Positions 6,494 to 14,552 of a stretch of 16,866 nucleotides of DNA are shown piece after piece (positions within the stretch are counted from its first letter, which is position 1; each line of letters begins with the position of its first letter). The DNA comes from MGOM01 sp035455265 (GTDB lineage Bacteria; Chloroflexota; Anaerolineae; Anaerolineales; E44-bin32), in contig DATIFK010000140.1 of the NCBI GenBank assembly GCA_035455265.1, positions 1 to 16,866 of the forward strand. The letters are read 5' to 3'. Position numbers and translations under genes: made by a program. The notes under the pieces are model-generated. The model saw only the letters and a program-made list of their open reading frames with translations, made no database searches and was not told where the DNA came from.

Positions 6494-6790
6494 ATGGACG
6501 AAGGCTGCCATGTAGACGCAATGCACAAAGCGCCGTCGGTCGAAGAGAGACGGGCGTCAACGCGCGCCCAACTGACAGTGGAGGGAATGGGCTGCTCCAA
6601 CTGCGTCAACCGCGTCCGCAATCGGTTGCTGCAGGTATACGGCGTCCAATCGGTCGACGTCGACCTGGAATCGGGCCACGCCGACGTGGTCTTCAACCCT
6701 GGATTGGCCTCTGTCGCCGATCTGTTGCACGCGGTCGCGCTGGCCGGAGGCGACGGACGGCACGAGTACCGGGCCTATCCCATCGGCTGA
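6494..6790 (+). CDS. HMA-domain heavy-metal chaperone (CopZ-like)
   Basis: This 98-residue protein has a heavy-metal-associated domain (about 24-90). The metal motif GMGCSNC lies in LTVEGMGCSNCVNRVRNRLL, so the two cysteines of GMxCxxC are intact. The rest follows the HMA ferredoxin fold: helix, VQSVDVDLESGHADVVF strands and a second helix. Family knowledge says such proteins carry Cu(I) or a similar soft metal to a P-type ATPase or regulator. An extra N-terminus (1-23) contains Cys5, His6 and His11. GGAGG at 6480-6485 is well spaced for the ATG. It follows CcdA by 29 bp, and the CopB-type ATPase downstream is a plausible partner. Confidence 0.9.
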   Translation: MDEGCHVDAMHKAPSVEERRASTRAQLTVEGMGCSNCVNRVRNRLLQVYGVQSVDVDLESGHADVVFNPGLASVADLLHAVALAGGDGRHEYRAYPIG

Positions 6791-6854
6791 CAAGGCGACG
6801 GTGGCGTACCATCCCTCGAGGTCCTCGTCCGTTGCCTAAGGAAAGGATTTGGGC

Positions 6855-7091
6855 ATGGCGAAGGGGTCGGTGAAGGGCCGGAAGTCGGCGGAGACGAGAC
6901 GCCGCGAATGGCCCTTCGTAGTCTACCTGTGGGCGGTCGGTCTGGGTTTTGGCGGGTACCTCATTGTCGGACGTCTCATCCTCGCTTCGCGACCGCACCC
7001 GATCCACTGGTTGGCGGGCGCGGTCGGAGCCGCGGTGGGGGTGCCGATCGGCTGGTTGTGGTACCGCTGGCGCGGGGACGTGCTGTTCTAG
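6855..7091 (+). CDS. Small two-helix membrane protein, unknown
   Basis: The protein has 78 residues. A strongly basic N-terminus (KGSVKGRKSAETRRRE) is followed by two hydrophobic helices (about 19-43 and 50-70), with both termini probably cytoplasmic. No family is recognised. The AAGGAAAGG upstream (6839-6847) favours ATG 6855 over TTG 6849. It lies between the HMA chaperone and the synthetase-like gene, 64 bp and 112 bp from its neighbours. Confidence 0.65.
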   Translation: MAKGSVKGRKSAETRRREWPFVVYLWAVGLGFGGYLIVGRLILASRPHPIHWLAGAVGAAVGVPIGWLWYRWRGDVLF

Positions 7092-7203
7092 GTCTTGGGG
7101 GAGAGTCATCGGCGCGGCGGGCTAGGCGGCAGGCGACGACCCTCTGGAATCTCGCCCGTCCAGGCTACCATTGTCCTTCGGGGGATTGGGAAGGCCACGG
7201 GAG

Positions 7204-8286
7204 GTGAGCATAGGCGATCAGCCGCCGGCGGTGAGGGGCGAGTGGTTTCGCGTCTATGCCGATGCGATGTCGGCGCGGATGCGGCGTGAGACGTCGGCGC
7301 TCGAAGTGTGGGTCGGCATCCGGTTGAATGCCGAGCCCCATGTCGGAACGTACCTCGTCCTGGCATCGTCCTTCGGGCTCGCCTCGAGGGCGGCAGGGCA
7401 CTTCGGCCTGCCAGCCCGGGTCCGGATTCAATTCCTCGACAATGATCCGGCTCCCCTCGCGGAAGTCCATCAAGAAACTCACTTTCACTCGATACGCCAG
7501 GCGAAGGCCGCCGGGGAAACGACCTCCCTTGTCGAAGTGAACTACCTCCCCTTCCTGCGCGAACTCAGTGGGATGACGGGCTGCTCGGTCGAAGCGGAGA
7601 CGTATTCCCAGACACAGTCTCAACCGGAGTTCCGCGCGGCCGTCCTGGATACCCTCCAATCATGGGATGTCATCCGGGACCACGTCTTGGGCATATTCTG
7701 GCCCGGGATACCGTCCGGCGTCCGGGGGCTCGGCTTCCCATGCCCTGAGTGCGGACTCTTCAACGGCGGCTCTCCCCCCTCGGTCCAACTTGCGAGCAGT
7801 TCTGCAGCGATCCTCACGACGGACTGCTGTCATCATGGAGAGTATTCCATACCATTGACCTGCCGCACCGCCTTTCTCAACCTGGAGACGATCTACAGAA
7901 ACGTCGTCAAGGAGCGGTTGGCCACTGCCAAGAGGGACGTGCTGAGCGTCATGGTCAAGGGATTCGACTGGGAGCCATTCCTCCCCAAGGTGGACCACAT
8001 TCACGGCCTCCTTGCAACCGACGATCGAATCCCCCCTCGCTTCCTGTTTCCGGTCGTTGCCGCAGAAGACGGACGCAAGCTTTCCAAATCCGCGATCCTG
8101 GCGTCCCCCCAAGCCTTCCCGAGCCTCCCGCCGGCTTTGTTGGACATGGGGATGTTGCGCGCGGAGTTCGACGACTCCACGGCCCGCCTGTTGGACCTGT
8201 CGATTCGACTCCTCGAGGGCCGGACGTTTGGCCTGCGGGAGGTGATGCCCTCCGACATCCTTCGGATGATGGAGATTCGGGCCTGA
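7204..8286 (+). CDS. Stand-alone class I aminoacyl-tRNA synthetase-like protein (LysRS-I-like)
   Basis: About 360 residues resembling a Rossmann-type class I synthetase core. PHVGTY (45-50) corresponds to the HIGH motif in the first strand-helix turn, and GRKLSKSA (290-297) to KMSKS. Between them lie a zinc-finger-like insertion (CPEC at 180-183, CCHH at 208-211) and GFDWEPFLPKVDHIHGL, which recalls the GxxxEP..KDH stretch of class I lysyl-tRNA synthetase. The protein stops ~60 residues after KLSKS, so the large C-terminal anticodon-binding domain is missing. Class I LysRS itself is usually about 500 residues. It may be an aminoacylating or AMP-ligating paralogue acting on something other than tRNA; that is inference. 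The start is uncertain: GTG 7204 (GGGAAGG 9 nt upstream) is preferred, with TTG 7171 and ATG 7267 as alternatives. Base composition looks less GC-biased than in neighbours, suggesting transfer. Confidence 0.65.
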   Translation: MSIGDQPPAVRGEWFRVYADAMSARMRRETSALEVWVGIRLNAEPHVGTYLVLASSFGLASRAAGHFGLPARVRIQFLDNDPAPLAEVHQETHFHSIRQAKAAGETTSLVEVNYLPFLRELSGMTGCSVEAETYSQTQSQPEFRAAVLDTLQSWDVIRDHVLGIFWPGIPSGVRGLGFPCPECGLFNGGSPPSVQLASSSAAILTTDCCHHGEYSIPLTCRTAFLNLETIYRNVVKERLATAKRDVLSVMVKGFDWEPFLPKVDHIHGLLATDDRIPPRFLFPVVAAEDGRKLSKSAILASPQAFPSLPPALLDMGMLRAEFDDSTARLLDLSIRLLEGRTFGLREVMPSDILRMMEIRA

Positions 8287-8543
8287 CAGGCAGCCGCCCG
8301 GTCCCCATCGCGAGGCTGGGGCCGCTCCCGCTGGGCGCGCCTGCCCGAGTGCGCGACGGCGTCCTCCAAAGCAAGGATCGGCCCTTCTGCCCGCGCGATG
8401 GAGCGAGGGACGGCGGTACGGCACAGAATGCCCTCGGCGTAGATCGGCTCCAACTTGATGCCGGTTCCATCTTGTGCCGGAGAGACTACGTCTTCGTCGA
8501 GATGGTGTCCTGCCAAGGATGACGGTTGGCCAGGAGGAGTGTG
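8287..8543. other. Intergenic region before CopB-type ATPase
   Basis: These 257 bp have no confident gene. Open frames exist on both strands (for example - strand from about 8516), but none shows a recognisable domain or a ribosome site that decides a start. It probably carries the promoter or leader of the ATPase. No MerR- or CsoR-type operator was recognised. Confidence 0.35.
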
Positions 8544-10796
8544 ATGAGAGACGAACGGCGGCTAACGCGTACCGGGAATCACGATGCGACCCATGATGAG
8601 GCCGGCCACGATCGTGTCGCGCCTGGCGGCGCGGGAGCCAGCCAGCACGGCGACCATTCGCACCCTGAGGCACCCGGACATGTCGATTCCATGACCCATG
8701 CCGGACACGAGCACGGTCACGCCGAGCCTTCCCACGGCGCGAGGACTCCCGTGCCACCCGACCATGGGGCCATGGATCACGCTGCCATGGGCCACGAAGG
8801 GCCGGGCCCTCAGGCCCATGTCGACCACACGGGACATGAAGAGCTTTTCCGGCGCCGGTTCTGGATCTGCCTCCTTCTCTCCGTTCCGATTCTTCTCTAC
8901 AGCCCCGCCATCCAGACCTGGTTTCGCTTCCGCGCGCCCGCTGTTCCGCTGAGCGAGTGGATCGCGCCGGTACTGGCCGTCGCCGTCTTCGCCTACGGGG
9001 GGTTGCCCTTCCTGCGCATGGCCGTCCCGGAAGTGCGCGAGCGCCGGCCCGGCATGATGATGCTCATCTCGCTGGCGATCAGCGTCGCCTTTGTCTACAG
9101 CCTGGCGGCGCTGGTCCTGCCTGCGGGCGAGACGTTCTTCTGGGAGCTGGCGACGCTGATCGACATCATGCTGCTCGGCCACTGGCTCGAAATGCGCAGC
9201 GTGCGTCAGGCGTCGGGAGCCCTCAACGAGCTGGCGCGCCTGATGCCCGACACCGCCGAGCGCCTGCGAGACGACGGATCGGTGGAGACGGTGCGCGTCG
9301 ATCAGCTGGCGAAGGACGACCGCCTGCTGGTGCGGCCGGGGGCAAGCCTGCCGGCCGACGGGTTGATCGAGGAGGGGGAGTCCGACATCAACGAGTCCAT
9401 GATCACGGGCGAATCGCGGCCGCTGTCCAAGCATGCCGGCGACAAGGTCATCGCCGGCACGATCAACGGCGACGGCAGCCTGCGCGTTCGCGTGACCGCC
9501 ACCGGCGAAGGCACCGCCCTGGCGGGGATCATGCGCCTGGTGCGCCAGGCCCAGGAGAGCAAATCGCGGACGCAGTTGCTGGCCGACAAAGCCGCCGGAT
9601 GGTTGTTCTACATCGCCCTGGCCGTCGCCGCGCTCACGGCCGTCGCCTGGACGATCGCCATCGGGTTCAACGTCGAGGTCATCGCCCGCGTGGCGACGGT
9701 GCTGGTGATCGCCTGCCCCCACGCACTGGGTCTGGCCATCCCGCTGGTGGTGGCCATCACGACGACGATCGGAGCGCGCAACGGACTGCTGATCCGCGAC
9801 CGACTGGCTCTCGAACGCGCTCGCGACATCGACACGATGATCTTCGACAAGACGGGCACGCTGACGAAAGGGGAGTTCGGCGTCGTCGGCCTGGCGACGG
9901 TGCCGGGCTGGGACGAGTCGCGGGCGCTGGCCCTGGCGGCGGCCGTCGAAGGCGACTCGGAGCATACCCTGGCGCGGGCGATCCGGCGGACGGCACAAGA
10001 GCGCGGACTCTCGTTGCCGCGCGTGACCGCCTTTGAAGCTGTCAAGGGCCGCGGGGCGCGCGCCACGGTCGAAGGGCAAACGGCGTATGTCGGCGGGCCG
10101 CGGCTGCTGGAAATGCTGGGGCGCTTTCTTCCGGCGGAGCTGGCGGCGATGGAGAAAAAGGCTTCCGCCGCCGGCCAGACGGTCGTGCACGTGGTCGTCG
10201 GGGATCAAGTCGTCGCCAGCCTGGCCCTGGCCGACGTGATCCGGCCGGAAAGCAAGAGGGCTGTCGATCGGCTGCACGAGCTGGGAGTCGAGGTGGCGAT
10301 GCTGACCGGTGACAGCCGGGCGGTGGCCGAGTCGGTGGCGAAGGAGCTCGGCATCGATACCGTCTTGGCGGAGGTCTTGCCGGAGCACAAGGACCGCAAG
10401 GTGGCGGAGCTTCAGGCTCAGGGCAAGCGCGTCGCCATGGTCGGCGACGGGGTGAACGACGCGCCGGCCCTGACGCGTGCCGACGTCGGCATCGCCATCG
10501 GCAGCGGCACGGACGTGGCGGTCGAGTCGGCCGGCATCATCCTGGTTCGCAGCGACCCTCTCGACGCCGTCAACGTCATCGAGCTCAGCCGCGCCAGCTA
10601 CCGGAAGATGGTCCAGAACCTGGCCTGGGCCACCGGCTACAACGTCGTGGCCCTGCCGCTGGCCGCCGGCGTGCTCGCCCCGATCGGGATTGTTCTTTCG
10701 CCGGCGCTGGGAGCGGTATTCATGTCGGTCAGCACGATCATCGTTGCCCTGAACGCCCAGTTGTTGAGGCGGCTGAAGCTGCGCCCAGCCGCCTAG
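8544..10796 (+). CDS. copB: CopB-type P1B copper/heavy-metal-transporting ATPase
   Basis: This 750-residue pump moves a soft metal ion across the membrane at the cost of ATP. The first 100 residues are His-rich (over 20 His, with Met and Asp), a typical metal-binding tail of P1B-3 (CopB) enzymes in place of HMA domains. All core motifs are present: TGES (288-291, actuator), CPHALGLAIP (391-400, with the CPH type that marks CopB rather than CPC), DKTGT (Asp435 phosphorylated), MLTGD (586-590) and GDGVNDAP (634-641). The SEHPLA-like nucleotide-binding motif reads SEHTLA (472-477). ATG 8544 is chosen because GGAGG (8533-8537) is 6 nt upstream; TTG 8526 would lengthen it by six residues. The substrate is most likely Cu; Ag is also possible. 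A C-terminal fragment of a second copy lies at 15663-15800. The HMA chaperone at 6494 may deliver metal to it. Confidence 0.95.
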   Translation: MRDERRLTRTGNHDATHDEAGHDRVAPGGAGASQHGDHSHPEAPGHVDSMTHAGHEHGHAEPSHGARTPVPPDHGAMDHAAMGHEGPGPQAHVDHTGHEELFRRRFWICLLLSVPILLYSPAIQTWFRFRAPAVPLSEWIAPVLAVAVFAYGGLPFLRMAVPEVRERRPGMMMLISLAISVAFVYSLAALVLPAGETFFWELATLIDIMLLGHWLEMRSVRQASGALNELARLMPDTAERLRDDGSVETVRVDQLAKDDRLLVRPGASLPADGLIEEGESDINESMITGESRPLSKHAGDKVIAGTINGDGSLRVRVTATGEGTALAGIMRLVRQAQESKSRTQLLADKAAGWLFYIALAVAALTAVAWTIAIGFNVEVIARVATVLVIACPHALGLAIPLVVAITTTIGARNGLLIRDRLALERARDIDTMIFDKTGTLTKGEFGVVGLATVPGWDESRALALAAAVEGDSEHTLARAIRRTAQERGLSLPRVTAFEAVKGRGARATVEGQTAYVGGPRLLEMLGRFLPAELAAMEKKASAAGQTVVHVVVGDQVVASLALADVIRPESKRAVDRLHELGVEVAMLTGDSRAVAESVAKELGIDTVLAEVLPEHKDRKVAELQAQGKRVAMVGDGVNDAPALTRADVGIAIGSGTDVAVESAGIILVRSDPLDAVNVIELSRASYRKMVQNLAWATGYNVVALPLAAGVLAPIGIVLSPALGAVFMSVSTIIVALNAQLLRRLKLRPAA

Positions 10797-10834
10797 CCGC
10801 ATCGAAGCGGGTACTCCCCATCGAATGACAGTGG

Positions 10835-10862
10835 GCGGCGCGCTGGCCCCCACGGGCGCCGC
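10835..10862 (+). terminator. Possible hairpin terminator after CopB ATPase
   Basis: GCGGCGC (10835-10841) and GCGCCGC (10856-10862) form a 7-bp GC stem with a 14-nt loop, 39 bases after the ATPase stop. No T-run follows, so intrinsic termination is weak; it may instead assist factor-dependent termination. Confidence 0.3.
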
Positions 10863-10947
10863 TTCGCCTCCTCCCCATCCGTAGTCCAGGCCACTCCGCC
10901 TGCGGGCGTGGACGCCAGACGGCCCGGCGGCCCCCGTGCAATCGGCG

Positions 10948-10974
10948 CTAGGTACCAACGCCCCCGCCACCTAG
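10948..10974. repeat. Short inverted repeat, possible operator
   Basis: CTAGGT (10948-10953) and ACCTAG (10969-10974) form perfect 6-bp arms around a 15-nt spacer, about 107 bp upstream of the first ABC permease start. The position suits a regulator site, but the arms are short and no regulator gene is visible to support it. The rest of 10797-11080 shows no gene. Confidence 0.3.
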
Positions 10975-11080
10975 ACTGTGATGGATAGAAGGCCGCCCCC
11001 TCGGCGCATCCCGCGCCGTGTTCGATGGGCGAGTCCGGAGAAGGCACGGGCGTGTTGGCTTGCGCGAGGACGCTCGGACC

Positions 11081-12181
11081 ATGCTGATCGCCCAGCGAAA
11101 TCTGACGCAGGAGAAGACCCGGCTGGCCCTGAGCGTCGGCGGAGTGGCGCTGGCCATCATGCTGGTGCTCATCCTGGACGGCCTGCTGGTCGGCATGTTT
11201 CGCCAGATCACCGCATACCTGGATCACAGCAAGGCATCGATCATCGTCGCTCAAGGCGGCGTGCAGAACCTGCTTGGGGCCACCTCGCTCCTGCCGCCGG
11301 GCACGGACGATCGGGTTGCGGGGATCACGGGGGTCAACGACGTTGTGCCCATCCTCTCGCGCTTCGTCATCCTCGACCTGCACGGCAAGAAGCAGCCGGT
11401 CTACTTGATCGGCTATTCGGTCGAGATCGGGGGTGGGCCATGGGAGATCGCCGAGGGGCGCGAGCCGCGCACCGACAGGGAAATGGTCTTTGACCGGGTG
11501 CTCGCCGAGCGGCACGGCCTTGGAATCGGCGACCTGGTCGCAGTGATGGACAAGGACTTTCGGATCGTGGGGCTCTCCGCCGGGACGGCCTCGTGGATGA
11601 CGAGCTTCATCTTCCTGCGCAAGCCGGCGGTCGAGGAATTGCTGCGCGCCCCTGGGGCGACGAGCTATCTGCTGGTGTCGGTGAGGGACGGGCAGCCACC
11701 CGAGGCAGTGCGCGATCGGATCGGCCGGCTGGACGACCTGGAGGTGATGCTCAAGTCGGAGATGGCAGCCAATGACTCGCGGCTCTTCGGCCGTTTCTTC
11801 TCCGCGCCGGTGCGCCTGATGACCGGTATCGCCTTCCTGGTCGGTGCGCTGGTGGTCGGCCTGGTGATCTACACGGCCACGGTAGAACGTCAGCGGGAAT
11901 ACGGAGTGCTCAAGGCCCTGGGCGCCCGGAACCGGCTGCTCTACCAGGTGGTCCTGGCCCAGGCCTTGCTGGCGGCGATCCTCGGGACGGTCCTTGGGAT
12001 GGGATTGGCGCGGGCGGCGGGCACGCTGATCATGGCCGCCCGTCCGCAGTTCCTGGTCGTGCTTCAGGCCGACATGACCGGGCGGGCGGTCGTCATCGGT
12101 TTGGGGATGGCCCTGGTGGCCGCCCTGCTTCCTGCGCGGGTCGTAGCGCGCCTCGCCCCGGCCGAGGTGTTTCGTCGATGA
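11081..12181 (+). CDS. ABC transporter permease, FtsX/MacB (DevC-like)
   Basis: This 366-residue protein has the usual FtsX/MacB plan. One N-terminal helix (about 17-39), a ~200-residue extracytoplasmic domain and three C-terminal helices (about 246-267, 287-310, 330-352) are present. The conserved REYGVLKALGARNRLLY coupling motif sits just after the second helix. Such permeases work with a LolD/MacB-type ATPase in efflux or lipoprotein release rather than uptake. The start ATG 11081 begins the family's typical NLTQEKTRLAL N-terminus and has a GAGGA 10 nt upstream; the open frame extends back to GTG 11018. It is followed, 40 bp later, by a paralogous permease and then their ATPase, so a heterodimer is likely. 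The substrate is unknown; a metal-related cargo is suggested only by context. Confidence 0.85.
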   Translation: MLIAQRNLTQEKTRLALSVGGVALAIMLVLILDGLLVGMFRQITAYLDHSKASIIVAQGGVQNLLGATSLLPPGTDDRVAGITGVNDVVPILSRFVILDLHGKKQPVYLIGYSVEIGGGPWEIAEGREPRTDREMVFDRVLAERHGLGIGDLVAVMDKDFRIVGLSAGTASWMTSFIFLRKPAVEELLRAPGATSYLLVSVRDGQPPEAVRDRIGRLDDLEVMLKSEMAANDSRLFGRFFSAPVRLMTGIAFLVGALVVGLVIYTATVERQREYGVLKALGARNRLLYQVVLAQALLAAILGTVLGMGLARAAGTLIMAARPQFLVVLQADMTGRAVVIGLGMALVAALLPARVVARLAPAEVFRR

Positions 12182-12221
12182 TCCCTGGGCCGGCCATGAC
12201 GTACCTGGATGAGGCACAGGG

Positions 12222-13334
12222 ATGACGCGCCTGGCGCTCCGCAACCTGTTCCAGAGTCGGGCCCGACTGGCCATTTCGGTGGGGGGCGTGGCCCTGGCGC
12301 TCATGCTGATCCTGGCGTTGGACGCCGTTGTCGGCTGGATCGAGGCGCGCGTCACGGCCTATATCGACACCAGCGGCGCGGATGTTTGGGTGTCGCAAGA
12401 GGGCGTGCGCAATATGCACATGGCCTCGTCCTCGTTCTCGTCCTCGCTGGCGAGCGGCGTCGCCCGGGTGGACGGAGTGGAATCGGTGACGCCCATCCTG
12501 TATCTGACCAACGTTGTCGAGGCAGGACCGGAGCGGGCCGTCGCATACATCATCGGTCTGCCCGACCGGGCGCTCGCCGGGACGCCGTCCGTGATCCGTT
12601 CCGGCGGGGCCAACCCCGGCCGCGGCGGCGCCGTGATCGACCAGGGCATCGCCGAGGCTTCCGGCATCGGCTTGGGCGACACCGTCCAGATCCTCGGGGA
12701 AGAGTTCGACGTGGTCGGGCTCTCCGCCGGGACGGCCAGCCTGACCAACTCCATTGCCTTCATCTCCAGCACGGACTTCGCTGGACTGCTGGCCAATCCC
12801 CGGGTGGCCAGCTTTCTGCTCGTGCGCCTGGAACCCGGCGCATCAGCGGAAGAGGTCGCCCGGCGGATCGAATCTCAAGTCCGCGGGGTCACCGCGCAAA
12901 CACGCGAGGAGTTCGCGGCGCAGGAGCGCAAAGTGGTGCGCGACATGAGCACCGACCTCATGGCCATCATGAATCTGGTCGGCTTTCTGATCGGATTGGC
13001 GGTGATGTCGCTCACCGTCTATACGGCCACGCTCGGCCGTCGCGCGGAGTATGGCATGTTGAAGGCGCTGGGAGCGCACAATCGAGACCTCTACCTCACG
13101 GTGGGGGTGCAGGCGCTGGTCAGCGTCGCCCTGGGCCTGGCCGTAGGGTTGATGTTCACGCTGGGCCTGGCGGCCATCATGCCTCTGTTCTCCGCCAACC
13201 TGGGTTTGCAGATTCGAGCCGCGGCGCTAGGCAAGGCCGGCGTGGCAGCCCTCACCTTTGCCGGCGCCTCGGCGCTGCTGCCGATCCGCCAGATCCGCGG
13301 GTTGGACCCGGCGCTGGTCTTCCGAAGGAGATAA
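12222..13334 (+). CDS. ABC transporter permease, FtsX/MacB, tandem paralogue
   Basis: The protein has 370 residues with the same plan as the preceding permease: one N-terminal helix, a large extracytoplasmic domain and three C-terminal helices with RAEYGMLKALGAHNRDLY. Both share a VGLSAGTAS segment in the outer domain, and a 21-nt stretch encoding it is identical (11570-11590 and 12718-12738), so the pair arose by duplication. The ATG at 12222 has a GAGG about 8 nt upstream. The stop lies one base before the GTG of the ATPase, implying tight coupling. The two outer domains are otherwise diverged, consistent with different halves of a heterodimer. No substrate can be read. Confidence 0.85.
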   Translation: MTRLALRNLFQSRARLAISVGGVALALMLILALDAVVGWIEARVTAYIDTSGADVWVSQEGVRNMHMASSSFSSSLASGVARVDGVESVTPILYLTNVVEAGPERAVAYIIGLPDRALAGTPSVIRSGGANPGRGGAVIDQGIAEASGIGLGDTVQILGEEFDVVGLSAGTASLTNSIAFISSTDFAGLLANPRVASFLLVRLEPGASAEEVARRIESQVRGVTAQTREEFAAQERKVVRDMSTDLMAIMNLVGFLIGLAVMSLTVYTATLGRRAEYGMLKALGAHNRDLYLTVGVQALVSVALGLAVGLMFTLGLAAIMPLFSANLGLQIRAAALGKAGVAALTFAGASALLPIRQIRGLDPALVFRRR

Positions 13335-13335
13335 C

Positions 13336-14154
13336 GTGGCGAGCTCGACCCTCCAGGTCCTCGATGTCACCAAACGGTTCGGCTCGGGCCCCACGGAGGT
13401 GACCGCGGTGCGCCGTGTGTCGCTGACCATCGATCCGGGGGAGGTGGTGCTGATCATGGGGCCTTCCGGATCGGGAAAGACCACGCTGCTGATGATGCTC
13501 GGGGCCCTGCTCAAGCCCACGGAGGGCACGATCCGGCTGAACGGGCAGGTCATCAGCGAGCTGGATGAAGGCCGGCTGCCGGAGGTCCGCCTGCGGCAGT
13601 TCGGCTTCGTCTTCCAGGATTTCAACCTGCTGTCGGCGCTGACCGCTCTGGAGAACGTGGCTTTGGTGGCCGGCTTGGCCGGGCGCAAGAACGGCGAGGC
13701 CCGGTCGCGAGCCGCGGCCGAGTTGACGCGGCTGGGACTTGGCGAGCGGCTGAGCTTCCTACCCGAGAAGCTCTCCGGCGGGGAGAAGCAGCGCGTGGCG
13801 ATCGCCCGGGCGTTGATCAACGACCCGGCGATCCTGTTCGCCGACGAACCGACGGCCAACCTCGACTCGAAGATCGGTCATGACATCATGCGCTTGCTCC
13901 GGTCGATCGCCAAAGAGCAGGGGCGCAGCGTCGTGATCGTCAGCCACGACCAGCGCATCAAGGACATCGCCGACCGTGTGCTCTGGCTGGAGGACGGTGA
14001 GTTCAAGGAAACGACGACGATGGTGATCGACCCGGTGTGCGGGATGTCGATCGAACGCGAGGGTGCTGCAGCCTCGGCGCAACTCAATGGGACGACGGTG
14101 TACTTCTGCTCGAGGGGCTGCCGGGCGGAGTATCTGGCGGAACACGCCCTCTAG
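13336..14154 (+). CDS. ABC ATPase (LolD/MacB-like) with C-terminal YHS metal-binding domain
   Basis: The protein has 272 residues. The ATPase (about 1-222) is complete: Walker A GPSGSGKTT (42-50), Q-loop Gln94, signature LSGGEKQR (146-153), Walker B ILFADE (166-171) and switch His204. It powers the two FtsX permeases upstream. In the same frame, from residue 229, comes a YHS domain: VIDPVCGMSIE, then VYFCSRGCRAEYL, with Cys235, Cys258 and Cys262 as probable metal ligands. YHS domains occur in copper ATPases and stand-alone metal-binding proteins, so this fusion ties the transporter to metal sensing or loading. ATG 14020 has AAGGA 10 nt upstream, so a separate YHS product from an internal start is also possible. 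The GTG start at 13336 follows AAGGAG (spacing 5) and lies one base after the permease stop. Confidence 0.88.
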   Translation: MASSTLQVLDVTKRFGSGPTEVTAVRRVSLTIDPGEVVLIMGPSGSGKTTLLMMLGALLKPTEGTIRLNGQVISELDEGRLPEVRLRQFGFVFQDFNLLSALTALENVALVAGLAGRKNGEARSRAAAELTRLGLGERLSFLPEKLSGGEKQRVAIARALINDPAILFADEPTANLDSKIGHDIMRLLRSIAKEQGRSVVIVSHDQRIKDIADRVLWLEDGEFKETTTMVIDPVCGMSIEREGAAASAQLNGTTVYFCSRGCRAEYLAEHAL

Positions 14155-14225
14155 TGAGTTCAGTACGCTAGGGGCCCGAAGACGGCGCGACGACCGAGAC
14201 TCAGGCTTTCTGTTCGAGGACGACC

Positions 14226-14420
14226 TCAGCGGGGATTGGACAAGTGGGACGCGAGCTGCTCCGGCTGCAGACGCCGGCCGCAAATAGTGCAGAACGTGTC
14301 GCCATTACAACCGCCAAGGACGCGCGACGGGCACGCCGCGCCCGCGCAATCGTCGTCGGTCGCCTTGCCCGTCTGATGGTCGAAGTCCAGGTCCCTCAGA
14401 GCGGGGAGCACGGCTTCGAC
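14226..14420 (-). pseudogene. Remnant of a zinc-ribbon protein gene
   Basis: Read on the minus strand from 14420, this encodes EAVLPALRDLDFDHQTGKAT, then a short disturbed stretch, and TFCTICGRRL before a stop at 14226. The ALRDLDFDHQTGK segment followed by a Cys-x2-Cys ribbon recalls a class of small zinc-ribbon proteins often found near cytochrome c maturation genes, which I recognise only by pattern. The middle part expected between them is missing and the upstream frame (to 14534) looks non-coding. It is therefore more likely a degraded fragment than a working gene. The remainder of the 14155-14552 gap holds no other clear feature. Confidence 0.4.
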
Positions 14421-14552
14421 CTGCGGCGGGGATCCGCTGAGGCCGCCTGTGCACCCCGGCGCCGTACGGCCAGGCTGACCGCGCCATTTGGCGCATGGCA
14501 GGAATCCAACCGAGGCAGAAAATGTAACCATCACGTCAAAGGAGTGAGTGGG

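Noticed and set aside
8287..8543. Possible small minus-strand gene from 8516
   Set aside because: It has some protein-like residues but no ribosome site and no family, and it runs antisense into the synthetase-like gene.
8562..10970. 802-codon minus-strand open frame
   Set aside because: It lies antisense to the CopB ATPase, whose motifs are unambiguous; composition is typical of a shadow.
10793..12355. Long open frame of 520 codons on the minus strand
   Set aside because: It is antisense to the first permease, is rich in Gln/Arg/His as GC-rich shadow frames are, and has no recognisable domain.
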